NCBI RefSeq assembly: GCF_900302455.1
Contig: NZ_ONZG01000007.1
Coordinates: 246,354 to 310,353 of the forward strand
Reading direction: 5' to 3'
DNA from: Falsiruegeria mediterranea M17
GTDB taxonomy: Bacteria; Pseudomonadota; Alphaproteobacteria; Rhodobacterales; Rhodobacteraceae
DNA length: 64,000 bases
Position numbers and translations under genes: made by a program. Of this stretch, positions 51,566-60,359 are shown piece after piece (within the stretch, counting starts at the first letter, position 1; the number at the start of each line of letters is the position of its first letter). The notes below the pieces were generated by a model that was not told where the DNA came from, searched no databases, and worked only from the letters and a program-made list of their open reading frames with translations.

Positions 51566-52789
51566 ATGACGTTCTGGATCCTCATTGCCGTAATGGCGCT
51601 GGCCGTGACCGGCTTGCTGCTTTTGGCGTTGCTGCGTGGGCGCAGCGGACAGACCCCGGCGGCGGCTTTTGATTTGCAGGTTTACCGCGATCAGCTCAAG
51701 GGCGTGGATCGGGATCTGGCGCGCGGCGTGATTGCCGAAGGCGATGCCGAGCGTATCCGGACCGAAATCTCGCGCCGCATTCTGGCCGCAGATACGCAGA
51801 TGCAGGCCGAAGTTGAGGGCGGCGGGCAGCCCCGCACCCTGACAACTGTGGTTGCAGGCAGTGTTGCGACAATTATCGTCGTAGGTGCCTTTTTCATCTA
51901 CCGCGATCTGGGGGCTCCGGGCTACGGCGACCTGCCCCTGTCGCTGCGCGTCGAACTGGCACAAGAGGCGCGCGAAAACCGCCCTGATCAAACCCGCGCC
52001 GAAGAGCGTATGCCCGCGACCCCGAAACCCGAGATTGATCCCGGCTATGCCAAGCTGATCGAGCAGCTGCGCGAAACCGTCAAAAAACGCCCCGACGATC
52101 TGCAAGGTCAGATCCTGCTGGCCCAACACGAGGCCAACAGCGGCAACCACAAGGCCGCGTATGAGGCCAAGGCGCGCGTGATCGAGATTTTGGGGGCCCA
52201 AGCCAGCGCCCAAGACTATGCCGAACAGGCCGAGATGATGATCCTGGCGGCGGGCGGATATGTCTCGCCGCAGGCCGAGGCGGTGCTGGAAACCGCTCTG
52301 GAGCGCGACCCCAGGCATGGGCCCGCGCGCTATTACTATGGCCTCAGCCTGTCGCAAACCGGTCGTCCCGACATCGCCTTTCGCATCTGGGAAGAGACCC
52401 TGCGCGAAAGCCCGAGCGATTCGCCATGGGTGCCCGCGATCCGGTCGCAGATCGTTGATCTGGCGTTCCGCGCCGGGGTCGACTACCGCTTGCCTGAAAC
52501 TGCCGGTCTGGCTGGCCCAAGCGCCGAGGACATCCAAGCCGCTGGCGACATGAACGCCGAAGAGGTGCAGGATATGGCGCGCGGCATGGTCGAGCGCCTG
52601 TCAGAACGGCTGGCAAACGAAGGCGGCTCGCCGCCCGAATGGGCCCGCCTGATCCAGGCGCTTGGTGTCTTGGGCGACACGGACCGCGCCCGTGCGATTT
52701 ATGAAGAGGCGCAGCAGGTTTTTGGCAATGACGCCAATGCGGTGGCCCTTTTGCAAGCCGCGGCCAAAGCCGCAGGGATCGACGGATGA
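51566..52789 (+). CDS. ccmI: Cytochrome c maturation protein CcmI
   Basis: 407 residues. Two N-terminal membrane helices (about residues 3-21 and 95-112) are joined by a loop containing VYRDQLKGVDRDLARGVIAE, the CcmI hallmark. They are followed by a periplasmic TPR domain (residues ~150-400) that holds apocytochrome c for haem attachment. It is separated by 37 kb from the ccmABCDG run at 12 kb, an arrangement known in Rhodobacteraceae. It is followed by ruvX with a four-base overlap. Confidence 0.93.
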   Translation: MTFWILIAVMALAVTGLLLLALLRGRSGQTPAAAFDLQVYRDQLKGVDRDLARGVIAEGDAERIRTEISRRILAADTQMQAEVEGGGQPRTLTTVVAGSVATIIVVGAFFIYRDLGAPGYGDLPLSLRVELAQEARENRPDQTRAEERMPATPKPEIDPGYAKLIEQLRETVKKRPDDLQGQILLAQHEANSGNHKAAYEAKARVIEILGAQASAQDYAEQAEMMILAAGGYVSPQAEAVLETALERDPRHGPARYYYGLSLSQTGRPDIAFRIWEETLRESPSDSPWVPAIRSQIVDLAFRAGVDYRLPETAGLAGPSAEDIQAAGDMNAEEVQDMARGMVERLSERLANEGGSPPEWARLIQALGVLGDTDRARAIYEEAQQVFGNDANAVALLQAAAKAAGIDG

Positions 52790-53253
52790 TTTTTGACGCG
52801 TTCGAAGACTTCGCCGCCGCGGTGCCCAAGATGTCTGCACTGACCGGGCTGGATCTGGGCGACAAGACCATTGGCGTTGCCGTGTCTGATCGAATGTTGA
52901 CCGTGGCGACCCCGCTGGAGACCATCCGGCGTAAGAAATTTGGTGTGGATGCGGAAAAGCTCCTCAAGATCGTGACCGACCGCGAGATTGGCGGCATCCT
53001 GTTGGGTCTGCCCCGCAACATGGATGGAACCGAAGGCCCCCGCTGCCAATCCACCCGCGCCTTTGCCCGCAACCTAAGCCGCTTGACCGAACTGCCGATT
53101 GGCTTCTGGGACGAGCGTTTGAGCACAGTTGCGGCCGAAAAAGCACTTCTTGAGGCGGATACGACACGAAAACGTCGCGCAGAGGTGATTGATCACGTCG
53201 CAGCCGGGTATATCTTGCAGGGAGCGCTCGATCGGATGCGCTTTTTGACTTAG
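52786..53253 (+). CDS. ruvX: Holliday junction resolvase-like RuvX (YqgF)
   Basis: 155 residues. LTGLDLGDKTIGVAVSD (first Asp, near residue 20), LGLPRNMDGTEGPRCQ and FWDERLSTVAAEK with a C-terminal DHVAAGYIL make an RNase H-like active site typical of YqgF. The protein is thought to act in rRNA processing or resolve junctions. The start overlaps the ccmI stop (ATGA) and DUF1289 follows after a short gap, suggesting one transcript. Confidence 0.93.
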   Translation: MIFDAFEDFAAAVPKMSALTGLDLGDKTIGVAVSDRMLTVATPLETIRRKKFGVDAEKLLKIVTDREIGGILLGLPRNMDGTEGPRCQSTRAFARNLSRLTELPIGFWDERLSTVAAEKALLEADTTRKRRAEVIDHVAAGYILQGALDRMRFLT

Positions 53254-53277
53254 CCCTTGCCGGAGCCTGACGCAGAT

Positions 53278-53508
53278 ATGACTGACATGGTCTGGAAACG
53301 CGACGAGATTGAGTCGCCCTGCATTCAGATTTGCGTGGTGCATCCCACCGAACGCATATGTACCGGTTGCTATCGCACCATTGACGAGATCACGCGCTGG
53401 TCCAAGATGGACAGCGACGAACGCGCCGAGATCATGCAAGACCTGCCCGAACGCGCACCGCGCCTGAACAAACGCCGCGGTGGACGTGCTGCGCGGGTGA
53501 AACGCTGA
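53278..53508 (+). CDS. DUF1289 Fe-S-type small protein
   Basis: 76 residues from MTDMVWKRDEIESPCIQICV. Cysteine motif CIQIC ... ICTGC gives a CxxxC-CxxC site, and GCYRTIDEITRWSKMD is the DUF1289 hallmark. The basic C-terminus ends RRGGRAARVKR. The family may hold a small metal centre; its role is not known. A TTG at 53257 is open but the ATG is the usual start. It lies 24 bases after ruvX. Confidence 0.88.
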   Translation: MTDMVWKRDEIESPCIQICVVHPTERICTGCYRTIDEITRWSKMDSDERAEIMQDLPERAPRLNKRRGGRAARVKR

Positions 53509-53633
53509 CCGGGACGCACGACCTAAACAGACGAGTGGAGGTTTGAACCGAGACGCTCTTCTCGAGCGTTGACATTTTCGGTGTCTTCGGAACGTTGGTG
53601 ACGTTGAAACACCAAGGCCCCAAAAAACGCTTC

Positions 53634-54380
53634 ATGTTCCGGATTACCCTGCACGCCTTTACCGTCATTGTCCTGACCTTGTTGACCCAGATCGGCGGTC
53701 TGGCCTGGATCGTTGCCCTGTTTTTCCGGTGGCGTTTGCTGGCCTTTACGCTGATCTATGTCACGCTCAGCGCTTTGACCGTATGGATCGCCCCACAGTT
53801 CGGGCGCGTTGCCGTCAGCTGCCTAGATGACGGGCCGCTGCAGGTTCAAGGCTGGATGTACTGTGCGCTCAACCGCACATATGTGACGCCTGAAATGGCA
53901 CAGGTGCTCCAAGACACCGCCAATGAGATGAATAACCGCTTTCCTGGAACCACGACGCTGTTGCTTGATGGCAATTTCCCCTTTGTCACCGGCTTTCCGC
54001 TGTTGCCGCATCGGTCCCATGACGATGGGAAAAAGGCCGATCTGGCGTTCTACTACCGGGATGGGAAAGGAGGATACCTACCGGGACAAACCCGCTCTCC
54101 CATCGGGTATTTTGCCTTTGAAGATGGCCCCACACAATGCGAGCCGACCTGGCCGAGCCTGCGATGGGATTTGAATGGCTTGCAGCCGCTGTGGCGCAGC
54201 TACGCTCTGGATGTGGAAAGGACACGCCTTGCCGTCCAGACCCTGGCCCGTGACCCGCGCGTCGACAAGATCTTTGTCGAGCCGCACCTGGTGGACCACC
54301 TGCAGCTGTCACACCCCAAGATCAGGTTTCAGGGCTGCCGGGCTGCGCGCCACGACGACCATATCCATTTCCAGTTGTAG
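53634..54380 (+). CDS. Membrane-anchored LAS-type (MepA-like) endopeptidase
   Basis: 248 residues from MFRITLHAF. Two N-terminal membrane helices (to about residue 60) are followed by an extracytoplasmic domain with zinc motifs of the LAS peptidase fold: RSHDDGKKADLAFYY (Hx6D type) near residue 125 and the C-terminal ARHDDHIHFQL (H-x-H). MepA is a penicillin-insensitive murein endopeptidase, but here the similarity is confined to the zinc motifs. The substrate is not known; cell-wall peptide is likely. Earlier TTG/GTG starts at 53595 and 53598 are possible. Confidence 0.65.
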   Translation: MFRITLHAFTVIVLTLLTQIGGLAWIVALFFRWRLLAFTLIYVTLSALTVWIAPQFGRVAVSCLDDGPLQVQGWMYCALNRTYVTPEMAQVLQDTANEMNNRFPGTTTLLLDGNFPFVTGFPLLPHRSHDDGKKADLAFYYRDGKGGYLPGQTRSPIGYFAFEDGPTQCEPTWPSLRWDLNGLQPLWRSYALDVERTRLAVQTLARDPRVDKIFVEPHLVDHLQLSHPKIRFQGCRAARHDDHIHFQL

Positions 54381-54387
54381 TAAGGCA

Positions 54388-54415
54388 AGCACCGCAACGA
54401 TCAGATCGCGGTGCT
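54388..54415. terminator. Hairpin between convergent genes
   Basis: AGCACCGC (54388-54395) and GCGGTGCT (54408-54415) form an 8-bp stem between the LAS peptidase gene and the SpoIIAA-like gene. No long T-run follows, so it is a weak candidate bidirectional terminator. Confidence 0.4.
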
Positions 54416-54425
54416 GCTTGACGCT

Positions 54426-55154
54426 TTACCCAGCCGCCAGCCAGGATTTTGCGTTGTCCATGTCTTCTTCCGGAAAATACTGGATGTCGGCTTTGATCAG
54501 CTGATTGCCGATCCGCTGTGCCATGTGTTGCCAGCCCTTGTTGCCGACAATCGCGGCGCGGTCCAACAGAGGCGCGTGGGTGCGGCCCAGATGGAAATGG
54601 GCATCGAGCGCCGACAACCCTTGCCAACCGTCAAACTCGGTCAGGTCGATGAGCAGCCGGAACCCTTGCTTGCCCCGGATCATGGCATCCAGATCGCCAG
54701 TGGCCTGCGCATATTCGCCCGGATCCACCTGCCCCAGCAGCCTTACCTGCACGCAGGGACCACCCAGGTCGATCACATGGATCGCCCCCAACGACTCTCG
54801 CAGCCAACGGCGTGCCTCTTCAATGCCTGCCAGCGAGAACACCTGCATCGGGCACGGCATCATCGGCGACGCCAACCGGGCGGATGTCTGCACCCAGCCG
54901 GTGTCAGTGACCAGTGCGATCCGGTCGAACCCACGCCAGTGGCTGACACCCAGTTTCGTGTCCGCCCAAACAGCAGACATGTCAAAGCCTGCAAACTCCT
55001 CGCCCACCAGGATCAACAGCCGGATCTGATCATGATCCGCCAGGGCCGCTTCGATGGCCGGAACCAGGGTTGCTTCATAATCGGAACTGGAAATTGTCCC
55101 CGAAGCGGTCACTTCCAGAATTGCGCCATCACTTTGAGTTTCTACGGAAATCAT
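54426..55154 (-). CDS. Duplicated SpoIIAA/STAS-like domain protein
   Basis: 242 residues made of two similar halves. The first reads ISSSDYEATLVPAIEAALAD then IRLLILVGEEFAGFDMSAVW; the second VDPGEYAQATGDLDAMIRGK then FRLLIDLTEFDGWQGLSALD. Each matches the SpoIIAA_like (DUF3478-type) domain with strand-helix alternation and a FRLLI(D/L)-core. The tandem arrangement is a duplication; most members have one domain. Such proteins are inferred to bind lipids or partner proteins. It is monocistronic, with 36 bases before the next gene. Confidence 0.82.
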   Translation of the reverse strand: MISVETQSDGAILEVTASGTISSSDYEATLVPAIEAALADHDQIRLLILVGEEFAGFDMSAVWADTKLGVSHWRGFDRIALVTDTGWVQTSARLASPMMPCPMQVFSLAGIEEARRWLRESLGAIHVIDLGGPCVQVRLLGQVDPGEYAQATGDLDAMIRGKQGFRLLIDLTEFDGWQGLSALDAHFHLGRTHAPLLDRAAIVGNKGWQHMAQRIGNQLIKADIQYFPEEDMDNAKSWLAAG

Positions 55155-55190
55155 CGAAAAATAACCCTCTCACACAATGATGCGCCAAGG

Positions 55191-55976
55191 TTATGGGAAT
55201 TCGATCCATCCCGCCACACCGCTTTGCATGTCCGGGCGGAAGTAGGCAATCATCCGACCATCCGGCCCGGCTGTGGCATCATCTCCCCAGGGCGCAACCC
55301 CGTGCAGGCAGTGACGATGCAGCACATATGCCTCGCCCGGCTGCGCAAACACCTCGATCCGGGGGCAGGTTTCGAACACTTCGCGGCGGGCGGACTGATA
55401 GGCCTCGGTCACGTCCACCTGATGCATCAAAGCGGGATCGTGCCCCGCCAATACCGTTCCAAACGCATCCGCCATGATCGTGTGGCTGCCCTCCCACACA
55501 ACCATGGGCGCCGCGGTGGGGCTGGCCTCGGTCAAGGGCAAGCCCAGAATCCAGCTGTGCGGTTCATCCACATGGCGGCGGCGATCGGGGCCAGAGGGTT
55601 TCAGCCCATCCACATGTGCTGCATCCCGGTTGCGGCGATAGCGCAGCGCTGCCTCATTCTCTCCCCGGCGGGCCTTTGGATAGCCGGGATAGATGACCGA
55701 GACCTGGCCACGGTGCAGCGGCTGCATCCCGTACTCCTGCTCGATGAAATCAATTGCCGCCCCCGCCAGCGGGGTCTGCCCGTCGACGCAACCCGAAGGA
55801 TCATTCGGCAAGGCATCCACACCGATGAACCAGGTCCCTTCGCAATCCAGCCATTGCGCATGCGCCGGATCGGTCACGGATGTCCGCGCCGCCGGAAGCG
55901 CGCTCTGAACCCAAGCCAGCGTTGCGGGATCGACGGGGAACCGAACCCAGCCCCGATCGTGAAAGCCCGTTACCAC
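55191..55976 (-). CDS. Phytanoyl-CoA dioxygenase-like 2OG-Fe(II) oxygenase
   Basis: 261 residues. Metal site: H-x-D in AAHVDGLKPSG (residue ~138), distal His in HRHCLHGVAPWG and the 2OG-binding Arg in DGRMIAYFRPDMQSG. The order and spacing fit a double-stranded beta-helix dioxygenase. WLDCEGTWFIGVDALPNDPS and PGYPKARRGENEAALRYR are not typical of the best-known phytanoyl-CoA enzymes, so the substrate is unknown. Its start overlaps the TauE stop by seven bases. Confidence 0.75.
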   Translation of the reverse strand: MVTGFHDRGWVRFPVDPATLAWVQSALPAARTSVTDPAHAQWLDCEGTWFIGVDALPNDPSGCVDGQTPLAGAAIDFIEQEYGMQPLHRGQVSVIYPGYPKARRGENEAALRYRRNRDAAHVDGLKPSGPDRRRHVDEPHSWILGLPLTEASPTAAPMVVWEGSHTIMADAFGTVLAGHDPALMHQVDVTEAYQSARREVFETCPRIEVFAQPGEAYVLHRHCLHGVAPWGDDATAGPDGRMIAYFRPDMQSGVAGWIEFP

Positions 55977-56794
55977 CCAATCGCCTTTCGCAGCATATTG
56001 AGCGCAACTAGTGTCAGGAACACCGCAAAGACCCGTTTCAGCGGCTTTGGGTCCATCGCATGTGCCAATTTCACGCCCCAGGGCGTCGTGATCAGCGTCA
56101 TGCAGATGACGATACCAAAAGCCACCAGATTGACCGCGCCGACGGTCAGAGGCGGCCGTTGGCTGGGGTCGATCTCAATAAACAGAAAACCCAAAACCCC
56201 TGGTACCGCGATGATAACGCCAAAGCCCGCAGCCGTGGCCACGGCCCGGTGAATGGGCGTGTTGTAAAGGCTCATGAGTGGCACGCCAAAGCTGCCTCCG
56301 CCGATGCCCATCAGCACCGACAGGAACCCGACCATAGGCGACAGCGCCGCGCGGCGTAAACCGCCCGGCATCGCCTGCCCCAGACGCCATTCGGCCTTGC
56401 CGAGGCCCAGATAGGCACCGATCACGATCCCCAGCACGCCAAAGAGCGCCTGCAACGCCACCGATTTCAACGAGGCCGCCACCAGAACACCCAGAACTGC
56501 CCCAACGGCGATCCCTGGCCCCCAGCCGCGCAGGATCGACCAATCGACCGCGCCCTTCTTGTTGTGGCTGAGCACCGAGCGCACCGAGGTCACGATAATC
56601 GTCGCCAACGAGGTTGCCAAACACATCTGCATCAGCTGCGGGCCATCATATCCAAGCGTCTGAAACGCATAGAAAAACGCAGGCACCAGGACAATTCCAC
56701 CGCCCACGCCCAATAACCCTGCCAAAACCCCGGCAAACCCGCCAATCACCAACAACATGACCAGCATCTGCATCAGCAGCATCGTATCCGGCAT
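55970..56794 (-). CDS. TauE/SafE-family membrane permease (second)
   Basis: 274 residues with eight hydrophobic helices. VIGGFAGVLAGLLGVGGGIV (repeat 1) and LSVLMGIGGGSFGVPLMSLY (repeat 2) are the TauE motifs. Transport of sulfur oxyanions or organosulfonates is the family expectation. It differs clearly from the TauE at 15186. It precedes the dioxygenase with an overlap, so the pair may act on one compound. Confidence 0.88.
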   Translation of the reverse strand: MPDTMLLMQMLVMLLVIGGFAGVLAGLLGVGGGIVLVPAFFYAFQTLGYDGPQLMQMCLATSLATIIVTSVRSVLSHNKKGAVDWSILRGWGPGIAVGAVLGVLVAASLKSVALQALFGVLGIVIGAYLGLGKAEWRLGQAMPGGLRRAALSPMVGFLSVLMGIGGGSFGVPLMSLYNTPIHRAVATAAGFGVIIAVPGVLGFLFIEIDPSQRPPLTVGAVNLVAFGIVICMTLITTPWGVKLAHAMDPKPLKRVFAVFLTLVALNMLRKAIGW

Positions 56795-56833
56795 GGACCT
56801 CTTCCCCTCGTCGTTTCGCCCTGCCTAGCCCGA

Positions 56834-57832
56834 TCAGCCCGCCTGCGCCAGAGGGGTCACGCTTGCTAGCGCCTGATGGAGCACGTCCGTCCCGGCATCC
56901 TTGCGCGCGGCCCCTTCAGACAGCGTCCGGCGCCATTGTCGTGCACCGGGGCGGCCCGCAAAGAGGCCCAGCATGTGACGCGTGATCTGGTGCAATCGCC
57001 CCCCGTCGGCAAGATGCGCCTCGATGTAAGGCACCATCTCGTGAACAACCTCGACCGGATCCGTTGCGGTACCGGTGCCATAAATCTCAGGGTCTGCGGA
57101 ACACAGGATGTCCGACGGCTGGTGATAGGCCGAGCGCCCGATCATCACCCCGTCCAGGCCCGCATCCAGATGCGCCTTGGCTTGGTCCAGCGAAGTGACA
57201 CCGCCGTTGATCGAGATGTGTAGCGCTGGGAATTGTGCCTTCATCCGGTGCACCAGATCATAGTCCAGCGGGGGAATGTCCCGGTTTTCCTTGGGGCTGA
57301 GCCCCTGAAGCCAGGCCTTGCGCGCATGGATCGTAACGCGGTTGCAGCCTGCATTGGCGATCTCCCCCAAGAAATCCGGTAACACGATCTCGGGGTCCTG
57401 ATCATCCACCCCGATACGACATTTGACGGTTACCTCCACATCGACCGCATCCCGCATCGCAGCAACACACTCGGCCACCAGCCTGGGGCGCTGCATGAGC
57501 ACGGCCCCAAAGGTCCCCGATTGCACGCGGTCCGAGGGGCAGCCACAGTTCAGGTTGATCTCATCATAACCCGCTTCCGCGCCAAGCTTGGCCGCCTTGG
57601 CCAATTCCACCGGGTCGGACCCGCCAAGCTGCAAGGCCAAAGGGTGCTCTTCGGGGCTGAAGTCCAACAAATGCAAAGCCCCACCCCGCACCAAAGCGGG
57701 CGCCGTGACCATCTCGGTATAGAGCAACGCTTCGCGGCTCAGCAGACGATGCAGATAGCGGCAATGGCGATCAGTCCAATCCATCATCGGCGCAATACTC
57801 AAGCGCGAAGCGGCATAAGCATCTGTTTTCAT
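56834..57832 (-). CDS. dusA: tRNA-dihydrouridine(20/20a) synthase DusA
   Basis: 332 residues from MKTDAYAASRLSIAPMMDWT. FMN-binding TIM-barrel motifs: APMMDWTDRHCRYLHRLL at the start, GYDEINLNCGCPSDRVQSGT with catalytic Cys, and ARKAWLQGLSPKENR, ending with the DusA tail GARQWRRTLSEGAARKDA. It reduces uridine at positions 20/20a in tRNA D-loops. dusA is a known insertion point for prophages and genomic islands, through its 5' end; the A+T-rich island begins immediately upstream here, with the integrase 124 bases from the start codon. Confidence 0.95.
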   Translation of the reverse strand: MKTDAYAASRLSIAPMMDWTDRHCRYLHRLLSREALLYTEMVTAPALVRGGALHLLDFSPEEHPLALQLGGSDPVELAKAAKLGAEAGYDEINLNCGCPSDRVQSGTFGAVLMQRPRLVAECVAAMRDAVDVEVTVKCRIGVDDQDPEIVLPDFLGEIANAGCNRVTIHARKAWLQGLSPKENRDIPPLDYDLVHRMKAQFPALHISINGGVTSLDQAKAHLDAGLDGVMIGRSAYHQPSDILCSADPEIYGTGTATDPVEVVHEMVPYIEAHLADGGRLHQITRHMLGLFAGRPGARQWRRTLSEGAARKDAGTDVLHQALASVTPLAQAG

Positions 57833-57956
57833 TGTATCATCTCTCAATCGTTCGAAAGAACCATTAGCTTTAACACCGCATTTTTTTGGCTGTTTTCGCC
57901 TATTTCTTGCTATTGGAACAACAAGTGTTGTCCCACAATTCGAAAAGTTGTCCCGA

Positions 57957-59111
57957 ATGACCCAAATCATAGAACGCAAGCGTGCTGACGGCTCCACCGC
58001 CTATCTGGCACAGATAGCCGTCAAAAGAAAAGGGCAATGGCTTCATCGGGAATCGCGGACGTTCGACAGGAAATCGACAGCAGAGGCTTGGCACATAAAG
58101 CGAATGAAGGAGATCAAAGCGCTCGGCGACGACCTATCTACTCTAAGGCGCAAAAACCGAACACTTTCCACTGCAATAGACAAGTATCTAGCCGACACCA
58201 ACGAGCGGATAGGTAAGACGAAGAAGCAGGTTCTAGAGACAATTCGCGACGAATATGACATCTCGGAAATGAACGCCAACGACATTCAGAGCGCAGACAT
58301 TGTCGACTTCTTACGCTTGGTCAGTGCCCGCGACGGCGTAGGCTCACCTGCAACGGTTCTGAACTATGCATCACATCTCGCCGCAGTTTTTCGGATTGCA
58401 AAACCTGCTTGGGGCATCCCACTGAATCGGTTGGCGATGACCGAGGCGATGGAAGCAACTAAACGGCTGGGCATCACTCGCAAATCGAAATCCCGCAACA
58501 GGCGCCCGACGCTGGATGAGCTGGACGCCCTGCTGACCCTTTTTGAAGACAAGCACGTCCGCAGGCCCAGTTCACTGCCCATGCACAGAGTTGTGGGTTT
58601 CGCGCTATTCTCAACCCGGCGACAAGAAGAAATCACTCGGGTTGCATGGGACGGGTGAGACATGGAGAACAGCCAGGTGTTCATCACTGACATGAAGCAC
58701 CCCGGCGACGAGATCGGCAACGATGTCTGGTGTGACCTACCAAAACACGCGCTAAAGATCGCACTGTCGATGACGCGCAACGAGGACATGGTCTTTCCGT
58801 ATAACAGCGACACCATAAGCTCATCATTTACGCAGGCATGTAAGTTATTGGGTATAGAAGACCTGCGCTTCCATGATCTGCGCCATGAAGGAGTATCGCG
58901 GCTATTCGAAACAGGGCTTTCGATCCCGCAGGTCGCCGCTGTGTCAGGGCCTCGCTCATGGTCTTCACTCCAGCGATACAATCACATCAAACAGACAGGC
59001 GACAAGTATGAAGGATGGGGGTGGCTGGACCGGCTCACCGCACCACAAATGAGGCAAAACACGCAGCGGATTGCAACTCCAAAAACATTCCCAAATAAAT
59101 CAGAAACTTAG
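57957..59111 (+). pseudogene. Tyrosine integrase interrupted by an in-frame TGA
   Basis: Read through the stop, the frame gives about 384 codons, the length of a phage-type integrase. The N-terminal arm (MTQIIERKRADGSTAYLAQI) and SAM-like region are followed by catalytic R in FSTRRQEEITRVAWDG; TGA is at 58656-58658 and the same frame resumes DMENSQVFITDMKHPGDEIG. HDLRHEG (His-Arg) and WSSLQRYNHIK (nucleophile Tyr) follow. The segment before WSSL reads SGPRS where integrases of this type have GH-x-S, so one catalytic histidine appears replaced by proline. It probably inserted the island at dusA but is now inactive. Confidence 0.85.
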
Positions 59112-59219
59112 CTGTCATCAGCTATCTGAACAAAAGAAGAGCTGAATGAGAACCTGATATCTGCTATATCACCTTTCGCTGGGCTGCTTATTCTTTGTAG
59201 TTCGTATTTCTGCGGCGCA

Positions 59220-60359
59220 TCATCGATGCCAAACAAACGCGTTTGAACCAACTCTACTGGCACTGGAGACCCTAGACTCTTCAAAAACCGGGGTAGCGCC
59301 TTGCATTTTGATACCCAGTGCCACGTCAAAGTACTTTTCGACATTTCCAATGTCTGAATATTCCCGTACTGTTTCTCTCAAAACGTCGGGAGCAAAGGTT
59401 ACTTTACCTGATAGGATTGATGAGACTTTTTCGACAGGCTGCTCAATGCTGCCGACAGGAAACAAAAATCCGTTCCTTCCGTCTTCCACCAACTCTGACA
59501 GCGCCCCTACATCGCTCGCGACGACTGGTACACCGCTATTCATTGCTTCGCACACGACCAAACCAAAAGACTCCGCAAGGCTGGTAATCAACATACAGCC
59601 GCCGCTTTCCCGCGTTTGACTTAGAAGTTCTCCAATCTCCTCGCGATCTAATGACATTCTTAGAGAAACCTTGTCTTCAATTCGCAAAAACTGCAGTTCG
59701 TTAAAGAACTGGTCAAGGGTGTTTGCATTGTTCACGCCACCGTTGACCATCACCAGCTTCGCGTCTATTTCCTTTGCGATAACACGAAAAACTCGCAAAG
59801 CATCAATCCAGTTTTTCCCGTGGTAGAGCTTACCGACCCAAACTAGTAGTGGCTTTGTTTCCCTATCTTTTTGTATCTTCTTCGCGACAGGAAATGGACG
59901 CACGAAGTTTGGAACGACATGCACCTTCTTTTGGTTTTCACGCAAGTTTAGCTTACTTAGGACGCGGCTTTTCGACCATTGGGACGGAACAACAATGGCA
60001 TTGACTATGCTTGCCCGGTCATCATTGACTTGATCAAAAAATTTGGCCGTTGATGAGTGCAACTCAAGATTGATTCTCCCATCTATTGTCTCAAATACTT
60101 GTTCAATGTGTTGGGCTTCGTCAATCAGGTTAAAGTGGTTAACTTCTTCCCTGTTCGCAATATCAATGGACTTCTTAATGTAGTCGCGATCGATCGTGGT
60201 CGCAATACCGTGATCTTCCAAGTCCTGCAAACCATTCGCGTCCTGGGACATACAGGCAAAAACAGAAGCCTCCTTCATTCGAGTAAACGATTGTCGGTTT
60301 TTGATGACCGAGCAGACGCCTCCCATATTGCTGTACAGGTAAGAATAGAGAATTTTCAT
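59220..60359 (-). CDS. Glycosyltransferase family 4
   Basis: 379 residues, a GT-B fold enzyme. The C-terminal donor site shows LITSLAESFGLVVCEAMNSG with the E-x7-E motif, followed by VPVVASDVGALSELVEDG; a GKLYHGKNWIDALRVF segment opens the domain. N-terminal half includes NLELHSSTAKFFDQ and VVPSQWSKSRVL. It likely adds a sugar to a surface polysaccharide or glycolipid. The start overlaps the end of the larger glycosyltransferase gene by four bases (ATGA). The C-terminus may be altered: another frame across the end (59108-59350) looks protein-like and could be the original tail. Confidence 0.85.
   Translation of the reverse strand: MKILYSYLYSNMGGVCSVIKNRQSFTRMKEASVFACMSQDANGLQDLEDHGIATTIDRDYIKKSIDIANREEVNHFNLIDEAQHIEQVFETIDGRINLELHSSTAKFFDQVNDDRASIVNAIVVPSQWSKSRVLSKLNLRENQKKVHVVPNFVRPFPVAKKIQKDRETKPLLVWVGKLYHGKNWIDALRVFRVIAKEIDAKLVMVNGGVNNANTLDQFFNELQFLRIEDKVSLRMSLDREEIGELLSQTRESGGCMLITSLAESFGLVVCEAMNSGVPVVASDVGALSELVEDGRNGFLFPVGSIEQPVEKVSSILSGKVTFAPDVLRETVREYSDIGNVEKYFDVALGIKMQGATPVFEESRVSSASRVGSNAFVWHR

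Noticed and set aside
51377..52537. N-terminal extension of the soxB frame
   Set aside because: The open frame runs antisense to ccmI; family members start at MKHYSAF.
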